Assembly: GCA_002404795.1 (NCBI GenBank)
Contig: DHKK01000102.1
Location: 1 to 6,113, forward strand
Direction: 5' to 3'
Source of the DNA: Clostridiales bacterium UBA4696
GTDB taxonomy: Bacteria > Bacillota > Clostridia > Oscillospirales > Oscillospiraceae
Length of the DNA stretch: 6,113 bases
A model generated the notes under the pieces. It saw only the letters and a program-made list of their open reading frames with translations, was not told where the DNA came from and did no database searches. Below are positions 1 through 4,683 of this stretch, piece by piece. A program made the position numbers and the translations under genes. Numbering within the stretch: the first letter of the stretch is position 1; every line of letters starts with the position of its first letter.

Positions 1-750
1 CCCATCGGCATCAACGTCCGCTCGACGGTCGCCACCTACGCGGGCGTCCACGACGAGCTGCGGAAGCTGTATGCGAGATCTGCCGACGCAAAGGAAAGAG
101 GCTATCAGGCGAGCGACTTTTCCTACAACACCGGCTCCCTCCGCTGCCCCGGCTGTGACGGGACGGGCGAGGTGAGCCTCGACGTGCAGTTCCTGCCGGA
201 CGTCAACATCCCGTGCCCCGACTGCCGCGGCTCGCGCTACGCAAGAGAAGCCTGTGAAGTGCGGCTGACGAACCGGGAAGGGGAGTCGGTCTCGTTGCCG
301 GAGCTCATGGATATGGATGTGAGCTCTGCGCTGGACTTCTGCAAAGACATGAAAACCGTCAGCCAGAAGCTTGGCATTCTGAAGCGCCTCGGCCTCGGCT
401 ATCTGACGCTCGGCGAGGAAACGCCGAGCCTCTCCGGCGGTGAAGCACAGCGGCTGAAGCTCGCCAGCGAGATCGGCAGAACGCAGACCGATTCCGTCTT
501 CGTCTTCGATGAGCCGTCCATCGGCTTGCACCCGCTGGACGTGCGGGTGTTGCTCGGCGTCTTTCAGGCGCTGCTGGACAGCGGCGCGACGGTCGTCGTC
601 ATCGAGCACGATCTGGACGTCATCCGCAACGCCGATCACATCATCGACATGGGCCCCGGCGGCGCAGACGCCGGCGGCCGCATCATTGCAGCCGGTACGC
701 CCGACGAGATCCGGCAGGATCCCGCCAGCATCACCGGCCGGTATCTGTAA
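1..750 (+). CDS. UvrA-like ABC ATPase, C-terminal part (5' end outside window)
   Basis: The frame is open from base 1 to the TAA at 748-750, giving 249 visible C-terminal residues. Numbering from the window edge, a CxxC-(x19)-CxxC zinc module (C49, C52, C72, C75) has the same spacing as the C-terminal zinc finger of UvrA. It is followed by the FLPD segment, the ABC signature LSGGEAQ (144-150), Walker B with DEP (166-172), and the H-loop IEHDLD (201-206). UvrA proteins are DNA-binding ATPases that recognise damaged DNA in nucleotide excision repair. The sequence differs from housekeeping UvrA: PIGINVRSTVATYAGV replaces the usual PIGRTPRSNPATYTGV, and DEPSIGLHPLD replaces DEPTTGLHFxD. I therefore read it as a paralogue of the shorter UvrA-like class rather than the canonical uvrA. 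The N-terminal half, where a missing UvrB-binding domain would show, is not in the window. It is the first gene of the apparent operon. Confidence 0.9.
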   Translation, partial: PIGINVRSTVATYAGVHDELRKLYARSADAKERGYQASDFSYNTGSLRCPGCDGTGEVSLDVQFLPDVNIPCPDCRGSRYAREACEVRLTNREGESVSLPELMDMDVSSALDFCKDMKTVSQKLGILKRLGLGYLTLGEETPSLSGGEAQRLKLASEIGRTQTDSVFVFDEPSIGLHPLDVRVLLGVFQALLDSGATVVVIEHDLDVIRNADHIIDMGPGGADAGGRIIAAGTPDEIRQDPASITGRYL

Positions 751-770
751 ACCGGAAAAGGAGGCCCGCC

Positions 771-1625
771 ATGCGATCGATGAGACCGGATCCGGACATT
801 TGTGCCCGCCATCTCCGCATTCCGACCGCGCAGGGCAGCATCCCCGCCCTCGTCCTCTCTCCGAAAGCTGCGCCGGAGAACGCGCCCGGCATCCTCTGGC
901 TCCACGGCGGCGGCTACGTCGCCGGGATGAAGGAAATGGTCCATATGTCCCGCGCCGTGGAGCTGGTGAAGCGCTTCGGCGCGGTGGTGCTGTCTCCGGG
1001 CTACCGGCTGGCGCTGCAGGCGCCGTATCCCGCAGCCATGGACGACTGCTATGCGGCGCTTTTGTACCTGTGCAGTCACGCCGCGGCGCTCGGCGTGCGG
1101 AGCGACCAGCTCATGGCCGGCGGCGAGAGCGCGGGCGGCGGGCTGTGCGCCGCCGTCTGCATCCGCGCGAGGGACGAGGGAACGGTGAACGTCGCCTTCC
1201 AGATGCCTCTCTACCCCATGCTCGATGACCGTGACACCGAGACCTCCCGCGACAACCACGGCCGCGTCTGGAACACCCGGCGCAACCATCTTGCCTGGCG
1301 GCTCTACCTGCGCGGCAGGGACCGGGCGGACCTGCCGCCCTATGCCGCGCCCGCACGGCTGACGGATTTTTCCGGTCTGCCGCCCGCGTACTCGTTCGTC
1401 GGCGACGGCGAGCCGTTCTACGCCGAGACTGTTCGCTATTTCGCGCAGCTGCGCGCCGCGGGCATCCCGGCGGAGCTGGACATCTACCATACTGACGTGC
1501 ACGCCTTCGATATGATGCAGCCCGAGACCGCCATGAGCCAACAGGCCGCCGCGGCCTTTGACCGGCATTTCGCCTGGGCGCTGGCGCACTGTTTCGCGCC
1601 GCAGAAAACCGAAAAAGGAGCATAA
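771..1625 (+). CDS. Alpha/beta hydrolase (esterase/lipase), HSL/acetyl-esterase type
   Basis: A 284-residue protein with the expected order of an HSL-family serine hydrolase: oxyanion-hole HGGG (45-48), nucleophile elbow GESAGG (118-123) with Ser120, an acid region VGDGEPFYAE (210-219), and a C-terminal HAF with His244 as catalytic base. At the usual catalytic Asp position of the D-P-L motif the residue appears to be Glu214 (E-P-F), although Asp212 is close; Glu is tolerated in this superfamily. No signal peptide is visible, so it is probably cytosolic. It would hydrolyse a small carboxylic ester such as an acetyl ester, but the substrate cannot be read from the sequence. The start is fixed by the AAAAGGAGG site (756-764), six bases before ATG. 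The gene lies 20 bases after the UvrA-like gene and almost abuts the next one (TAA, two bases, ATG), which suggests co-transcription and translational coupling. Confidence 0.9.
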   Translation: MRSMRPDPDICARHLRIPTAQGSIPALVLSPKAAPENAPGILWLHGGGYVAGMKEMVHMSRAVELVKRFGAVVLSPGYRLALQAPYPAAMDDCYAALLYLCSHAAALGVRSDQLMAGGESAGGGLCAAVCIRARDEGTVNVAFQMPLYPMLDDRDTETSRDNHGRVWNTRRNHLAWRLYLRGRDRADLPPYAAPARLTDFSGLPPAYSFVGDGEPFYAETVRYFAQLRAAGIPAELDIYHTDVHAFDMMQPETAMSQQAAAAFDRHFAWALAHCFAPQKTEKGA

Positions 1626-1627
1626 TT

Positions 1628-1990
1628 ATGCCATATCCCTGGATCGACGCCTATCTCCTGCAGAAGCCCGGCGTCACAAAGGACCTGCAGCCGGACTGAA
1701 ACTGGATCCGCTATCAGATTGGCGGCAAGCTGTTCGCCGCCGTCTGTCTGGAGGATCAGGACCAGCCGTATTACATCACCCTGAAGCTCGACCCTGCCGA
1801 GGGCGACTTCCTCCGCGGGCAGTATGAAGACATCCTGCCCGGCTACTACATGAACAAGACCCACTGGAACTCCGTCCGCGCGCAGGGCTCTGTCCCCGAC
1901 GATCTGCTGAGAAACCTCCTCGACGAAGCCTACCGCCTGGTCCTCCACGCCCTCCCCAAAAAGAAACAACGGGAGATCACAGGCGAATAA
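1628..1990 (+). pseudogene. MmcQ/YjbR-family protein gene interrupted by in-frame TGA
   Basis: The reading frame starts at ATG 1628, seven bases after an AAGGAG site (1615-1620), and ends with TAA at 1988-1990. It is 120 codons long, the normal size for MmcQ/YjbR proteins, a small double-wing fold suspected of DNA binding. Matching family features are MPYPWIDAYLLQKPGV at the N-terminus, IGGKLFAA in the middle, then LPGYYMNKTHWNSV and a basic C-terminus. The frame is broken only by TGA at 1697-1699 (codon 24), in a D-stop-NW context. Homologues as I recall them have Trp there (E-W-x-x-x-R-Y), so one G-to-A change of TGG explains it. No frameshift or other decay is seen, so the lesion is recent, a sequencing error, or read through. 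The aldo/keto reductase in this window ends on TGA, which argues against genome-wide UGA-Trp recoding. No good internal start follows the stop. Confidence 0.8.
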
Positions 1991-2011
1991 AGAAAAGCAT
2001 GAGCTGCTGCG

Positions 2012-2046
2012 AAAAAGGCACCGGGGCTATTTGCCACGGTGCTTTT
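2012..2046. terminator. Bidirectional intrinsic terminator between the MmcQ/YjbR gene and yjdF
   Basis: GCACCG (2018-2023) pairs with CGGTGC (2037-2042). An inner GGC/GCC extension (2025-2027 with 2033-2035) closes a five-base loop after one G/A mismatch. On the plus strand the stem is followed by TTTTCCTTT from 2043, and on the minus strand by TTTTT (2016-2012). It lies between two convergent genes, so it can end both transcripts. The yjdF stop codon (TAG, complement of 2027-2029) sits inside the hairpin, so a ribosome finishing yjdF would cover part of it. Confidence 0.7.
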
Positions 2047-2443
2047 CCTTTCGTTTCTGCTGCCGGCAGGTAAAGCGGCGCTGCTTTTCTTCCTCCCGCT
2101 GCTCGCGTGAGCGGGCCTGTTTTTCAAGCTTCTGCGCCTCGCGCTGCAGCTGCAGCGCCTGCTGCGACCGGGTGCCGACCACGCCTTCGGCGGTCTGCTT
2201 CCGGATCTGGCGCTGCATCCGCTTCGGATTTGCCGCGTCCGGCCGGATGGCCGCGGCAACAGACGGACTGAACCGCAGACGGCTGTAGTTTTTCAGCACA
2301 TAGGCCAGGACCTCATAGTCCTTCGGCTCTGCGCCGAAGGTGACCTTGCAGACCGAAAGCGTGTCACCCTCGATCCGCTCAAAGATCCCGACCCAGAACG
2401 GCGCCTCAAACAAAACCGTCAGCCTGGTCAAATTGCTGTCCAT
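2027..2443 (-). CDS. yjdF: YjdF family protein (DUF2992)
   Basis: A 138-residue protein that I recognise as YjdF/DUF2992. It has an N-terminal globular part, LTVLFEAPFWVGIFERIEG (8-26), then VCKVTFGAEPKDYEV (31-45) and an RLRFSP turn (55-60). A long, highly charged Lys/Arg/Glu/Gln-rich helical tail runs from about residue 73 to the end (KRMQRQIRKQ, SQQALQLQ, KHRGK). Length and layout are normal for the family, whose molecular function is unknown; the basic tail suggests binding to nucleic acid or ribosomes. The start is constrained: an in-frame TGA lies four codons upstream (complement of 2453-2455), and the N-terminus matches the family from residue 8. No Shine-Dalgarno-like sequence precedes this ATG. 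The bases before it form the 3' arm of the long leader helix, so initiation is probably controlled by the leader RNA. The gene ends in TAG inside the shared terminator hairpin. Confidence 0.88.
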   Translation of the reverse strand: MDSNLTRLTVLFEAPFWVGIFERIEGDTLSVCKVTFGAEPKDYEVLAYVLKNYSRLRFSPSVAAAIRPDAANPKRMQRQIRKQTAEGVVGTRSQQALQLQREAQKLEKQARSREQREEEKQRRFTCRQQKRKEKHRGK

Positions 2444-2860
2444 AACGAAGCGTCAGCTGACAAGAGCACACGCGGTTTTTCACGGGGCAAAATGACGGCT
2501 GGCGTCGTTATCCTCGTCGATGGGCGTCAGCCCATCTTCCTCGTCTGCCTTGCCACCCGCCGTTTATCCTCCGTGAAAAACTCCGAAGGACTTGCCGGCC
2601 GGTCTGGAGCGTTGTCTGCAAGGCAGAGGACGCAGGCATGCCGTCGCATGTCAAGGACGATAACGCAGCAGACGGCGGTCCAGTCCGGCCTGCAAGCGCG
2701 TCTGCTCTTGTCAACTGACGCCAACCCTCCTGAAAAGAAATTCCGCAGGAACGGACGACCCGGAGGGGAGGGTTACTTACCTGCGCCGCGCGGGCGCAGA
2801 CGGCTGGGCTACCTACCAGCTCTGGCAGGCCGGAGACCCGGCCCGCGTTGCGTTTTTATC
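2444..2860 (-). ncRNA. Large structured 5' leader of yjdF, probable yjdF riboswitch plus extra domains
   Basis: About 415 bases upstream of yjdF hold no credible protein gene but dense inverted repeats. In transcript order: a 9-bp hairpin 2846-2838/2833-2825 with loop GUCU; 2820-2816/2807-2803; a 7-bp CTGCGCC/GGCGCAG hairpin 2799-2793/2787-2781; AACCCTCC/GGAGGGTT at 2774-2767/2730-2723; closing helix P1 2721-2697 with 2474-2450 (24 of 25 positions pair); P2 2696-2679 with 2608-2591 (16 of 18); and P3 2580-2571 with 2485-2476 (10 of 10). Inside P3 lie GGCAA/UUGCC (2554-2550/2490-2486) and GATGGGC-TGAC-GCCCATC (2536-2519). Known: yjdF genes carry the yjdF riboswitch, which binds azaaromatic compounds. 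Inferred: the roughly 105-base P3-closed core is its size and position. I could not match the riboswitch consensus from memory, so the identity rests on gene context. Confidence 0.6.
2476..2580 (-). promoter_or_regulatory. Candidate yjdF riboswitch core (105 nt)
   Basis: This stretch is closed by a perfect 10-bp helix, UUUUUCACGG with CCGUGAAAAA. Directly inside it, GGCAA pairs with UUGCC next to an unpaired purine-rich strand AGGAUAAACG. A 7-bp hairpin with UGAC loop (2536-2519) is flanked by repeated GACGAGGA motifs (2545-2538 and 2518-2511), and AGGAUAA occurs twice (2570-2564 and 2514-2508). Such repeated, unpaired purine-rich internal-loop motifs around compact helices are typical of ligand-binding RNA. 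The placement directly ahead of yjdF is what the yjdF riboswitch class would predict. Confidence 0.5.
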
Positions 2861-2865
2861 CTGCG

Positions 2866-2871
2866 ATTATA
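2866..2871 (-). promoter_or_regulatory. Possible -10 box (TATAAT) for the yjdF leader transcript
   Basis: A perfect TATAAT on the minus strand sits in an AT-rich island within GC-rich sequence. It would place a transcription start near 2859, just before the first hairpin of the leader. No convincing -35 element is seen; TTACGC (2893-2888) at 16 bases is a poor match. The promoter may be weak or dependent on a regulator binding the overlapping palindrome. Confidence 0.4.
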
Positions 2872-2895
2872 TTAGGCGCAGATCTGCGCGTAATA
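2870..2895. repeat. 26-bp palindrome overlapping the TATAAT box
   Basis: The core GCGCAGATCTGCGC (2876-2889) is a perfect 14-bp palindrome. After one symmetric G/G mismatch it continues as TATTA (2870-2874) and TAATA (2891-2895), so 12 of 13 half-site positions match. It begins six bases beyond the stop codon of the aldo/keto reductase gene and overlaps the candidate -10 box by two bases. No T-run follows on either strand, so it is not a standard intrinsic terminator. The best reading is an operator for a dimeric regulator covering the -35 and spacer region. Confidence 0.6.
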
Positions 2896-2901
2896 CCGGA
2901 T

Positions 2902-4047
2902 TCAGCGGCCGAACAGAGCGGCGGCCTGCTCCATGCGCCGGGCGATCGGCACGCCGAACGGACAGCGCGCTTCGCACGCATGGCAGCCGATGCATTCGGA
3001 GGCCGTATGCCCCAGCAGCTCGTAGTGCGACTGGATGGTCGCCGGGACCTCGGGCTGCATGGTCGCAAGATCGTAGAACTTGTTGATCATCGCGATGTCC
3101 AGCTCCGCAGCGCACGGCTTGCAGTGCCCGCAGTAGGTGCACTGGCCGCGGTAGGAGTGGAACGGCGCGTTGGCGAGCACCGACGCGTAGTCCTTTTCCT
3201 CTGCCGACGCAGTCTCATAGGCGACGGCCGCGTCGACCTGCTCCTTCGTGTCGTAGCCGCACAGGATGGAACAGACCGCCGGACGCGTCAGCGCGTAGTG
3301 GATGCACTGCACCGGCGTCAGACAGACGCCGAACGGCGAGCGCTTCTCATCGAACAGCCGCCCGCCCGCGAAGCCCTTCATGACCGTGATGCCGACATCG
3401 TTCTGCTCGCAGACGCTGTACAGATGCGCGCGTGCCGCGTCGATGCCCTTGAGACCCTCGTCAAAGCGCTCGGCGAACATCGTGTCGATGTCCTCGCTCG
3501 CCGGGAGCATGTCAAAGGCAGGGTTGACGCTGAACAGGATCATCTCCACGAAGCCGGACTCCGCCGCCTTCACCGCGACCTTCGGGTTGTGCGAGCTGAG
3601 GCCGATGTGGCGGATGACGCCGGTCTTTTTGAGCTCCATCACATAGGAAAGATAGTCAGAGTGCAGGATCTGCTCCCATTCCTCCTCGGAGTCCACGTAG
3701 TGGATCATGCCGAGGTCGATGTAATCGGTCTGCAGGCGCGTCAGCAGATCCTCGAACGCCGGGCGCACATAGGTCAGATCCCGCGTGCGGTAATACTGCC
3801 CGTTTTTCCACGTCGAGCCGAGATGGCCCTGAATGTACCAGTGGGCGCGGTCATCCCGGATGCCCAGGCCGATGATGTCCCGGGACTTCGGGTCCGGCAT
3901 CCAGCAGTCGAGAATGTTGATGCCGGCTTTTGCTGCGTAGTGGATCAACTCCGCGCCCTCTTCCTCCGGATGACGCTCGAGCCATTCCGCGCCGAAGCCG
4001 ATCTCGCTGACCTGCAGCCCTGTTTTTCCCAGTCTTCGCGTTTGCAT
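2902..4047 (-). CDS. Aldo/keto reductase with C-terminal ferredoxin-like 4Fe-4S domain
   Basis: A 381-residue protein. Residues 1-290 form an aldo/keto reductase barrel: RRLGKTGLQVSEIGFG (4-19), TDYIDLGMIHYVD (107-119), GVIRHIGLSSHNP (143-155) and LTPVQCIHYALTRP (243-256). Residues 300-365 carry two four-cysteine motifs, CTYCGHCKPC (303, 306, 309, 312) and CIGCHACEARCP (352, 355, 358, 362), which suit two 4Fe-4S clusters. Asp47 and His116 of the usual tetrad are present. The catalytic Tyr position appears to be Asp52, and the catalytic Lys lies in IQGH, where His75 takes its place. I believe these changes are shared by a clostridial subfamily, so chemistry probably differs from classic NADPH carbonyl reduction. 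The start is fixed by AGGAGG (4060-4055), seven bases before ATG. The gene ends in TGA and is divergent from the Dabb gene. It is probably cytosolic; the substrate is unknown. Confidence 0.92.
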   Translation of the reverse strand: MQTRRLGKTGLQVSEIGFGAEWLERHPEEEGAELIHYAAKAGINILDCWMPDPKSRDIIGLGIRDDRAHWYIQGHLGSTWKNGQYYRTRDLTYVRPAFEDLLTRLQTDYIDLGMIHYVDSEEEWEQILHSDYLSYVMELKKTGVIRHIGLSSHNPKVAVKAAESGFVEMILFSVNPAFDMLPASEDIDTMFAERFDEGLKGIDAARAHLYSVCEQNDVGITVMKGFAGGRLFDEKRSPFGVCLTPVQCIHYALTRPAVCSILCGYDTKEQVDAAVAYETASAEEKDYASVLANAPFHSYRGQCTYCGHCKPCAAELDIAMINKFYDLATMQPEVPATIQSHYELLGHTASECIGCHACEARCPFGVPIARRMEQAAALFGR

Positions 4048-4108
4048 CTGCGTTCCTCCTGATCATATGTTATGTAAACTGATAACAGATCCATGTACAG
4101 CTGCTTTC

Positions 4109-4117
4109 ACTATAACA
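4109..4117 (-). promoter_or_regulatory. Possible extended -10 promoter for the aldo/keto reductase gene
   Basis: TGTTATAGT on the minus strand fits an extended -10 (TGn then TATAGT at 4114-4109). It lies about 60 bases before the start codon. No clear -35 lies upstream; TGGATT (4137-4132) at 17 bases is a partial match. It is the best candidate seen between the A/T tract and the start codon. Confidence 0.35.
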
Positions 4118-4164
4118 GAAACCATCGGAAAAATCCACCACGCGGCGCGAAAGCGGCCCGCTGC

Positions 4165-4260
4165 AGGCACAAAAAACATTAAAAAAATTTTTTCTCCGAA
4201 AATCGCATGATTCTTTATCTATGCAAAGCTTAAAATCGCTAAAGTGATTCTTTCCGGAAC
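4165..4260. repeat. AT-rich divergent control region with A-tract and duplicated motif
   Basis: A strikingly AT-rich stretch in GC-rich surroundings. It contains the symmetric tract AAAAAAATTTTTT (4181-4193), expected to bend DNA. A two-part motif then occurs twice in direct orientation: AAAATCGC followed by TGATTCTTT at 4199-4206/4208-4216 and again at 4232-4239/4245-4253. The gap within the motif is one base in the first copy and five in the second. It lies between divergent genes and upstream of the mapped promoter, which fits binding sites for a regulator. No gene is seen in 4048-4359. Confidence 0.5.
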
Positions 4261-4315
4261 ATTTCACACCAAAACGCTCGGCAATGCCGTGTTTTGGGCA
4301 CTTGACAAGTGAAAT
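4261..4315. promoter_or_regulatory. Stacked dyad symmetries (candidate operators)
   Basis: Several inverted repeats overlap here: ATTTCAC (4261-4267) with GTGAAAT (4309-4315), CCAAAAC (4269-4275) with GTTTTGG (4291-4297), CGGCA-A-TGCCG (4279-4289), and CACTTG-A-CAAGTG (4299-4311). The last is a perfect 13-bp odd palindrome that includes the -35 hexamer. A dimer bound there would block RNA polymerase, so it is a plausible repressor operator for the Dabb/transporter unit. Confidence 0.55.
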
Positions 4316-4330
4316 GCTGCGCGGTATTTT
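4302..4330 (+). promoter_or_regulatory. Sigma-70-type promoter for the Dabb/transporter unit
   Basis: TTGACA (4302-4307, perfect -35), a 17-base spacer, and TATTTT (4325-4330) as -10. Transcription would begin near 4337, about 23 bases before the ATG at 4360. The -35 is embedded in the palindrome CACTTGACAAGTG. Confidence 0.75.
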
Positions 4331-4359
4331 ATGGGATATTAAAAAAGAAGGCGAGAAAC

Positions 4360-4647
4360 ATGACCCATTACAATCTCCTGAAGCTGAAGCCCGGCGCGGA
4401 TGCCGGCGCCATCTTTGCGCAGTGCGAAGCGGTCTACGCCGCGCTCGAAGCGGAGCTGCCGTTCCTGCACGATGCAAAAGTCATCCGCTGCTGCACCACG
4501 CGTGATTCCAATGCGGATATCCTGATGATCATGCAGATCGACCGGCCGGAGCAGCTCGGCACGTATCTGCAGCACCCGAAGCACGTCGCCCTGGCGCAGG
4601 GGATGAAGGACAGCATCGCCGCCAGAATGTCGTTTGACGCGGAATAA
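4360..4647 (+). CDS. Dabb (stress-responsive A/B barrel) domain protein
   Basis: A 95-residue protein matching the Dabb family of small dimeric ferredoxin-like alpha/beta barrels. It opens with a beta strand and KLKPGAD (8-14), has a helix at about 16-32, a strand with ADILMIMQI (52-60), and the family's YLxHPxH motif as YLQHPKH (69-75). Length is normal for a single-domain Dabb protein. Members range from stress proteins to polyketide-cyclising enzymes, so no specific reaction is assigned. The start at 4360 is preferred over an in-frame ATG at 4309: the upstream one lies inside the promoter, the domain begins at 4360, and GAAGG (4347-4351) stands eight bases ahead. The gene is followed after 36 bases by the transporter gene with no terminator between, so the two are probably co-transcribed. 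Confidence 0.85.
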   Translation: MTHYNLLKLKPGADAGAIFAQCEAVYAALEAELPFLHDAKVIRCCTTRDSNADILMIMQIDRPEQLGTYLQHPKHVALAQGMKDSIAARMSFDAE

Positions 4648-4683
4648 CCGCCGCGAATCCGAACAAGAGAGAAGAGAAACGTT

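Noticed and set aside
636..1589. A 317-codon minus-strand open frame opposite the hydrolase gene.
   Set aside because: It shows no recognisable domain or ribosome site, while the opposite strand encodes an intact HGGG/GESAGG hydrolase.
1697..1741. A hairpin GGCGGC/GCCGCC (1721-1726/1736-1741) sits at SECIS-like distance after the in-frame TGA, raising the idea of selenocysteine.
   Set aside because: The apical loop begins AA and lacks the early G expected of bacterial SECIS elements. The family has Trp, not Cys, at this site, and the stem simply encodes the conserved GGKLFAA segment.
2555..2570. GGGTGG near the core resembles part of a T-box antiterminator sequence.
   Set aside because: The rest of the T-box consensus and a terminator/antiterminator pair are missing, and the downstream gene is not an amino-acid or tRNA-ligase gene.
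2649..2714. TTGACA hexamers on the minus strand (2714-2709 and 2654-2649) as -35 boxes for yjdF.
   Set aside because: No acceptable -10 lies 16-18 bases downstream of either, and both are inside the leader structure.
2450..2721. The 272-bp unit as a MITE with 25-bp terminal inverted repeats.
   Set aside because: No target-site duplication is visible at its ends (CGAA before, CAACC after), and it sits exactly at the yjdF start with further nested helices. It is kept only as the alternative to test by copy number.
2492..2875. Open frames on both strands within the yjdF upstream region.
   Set aside because: The translations show no family features and change frame across the inverted repeats. 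The base-pairing structure explains the sequence better than protein coding.
2848..4062. A long plus-strand open frame opposite the aldo/keto reductase gene.
   Set aside because: It is Arg/Val/Asp-rich with no recognisable domain. The minus strand has a complete, motif-rich reductase with a good ribosome site, so this is an antisense shadow in GC-rich DNA.
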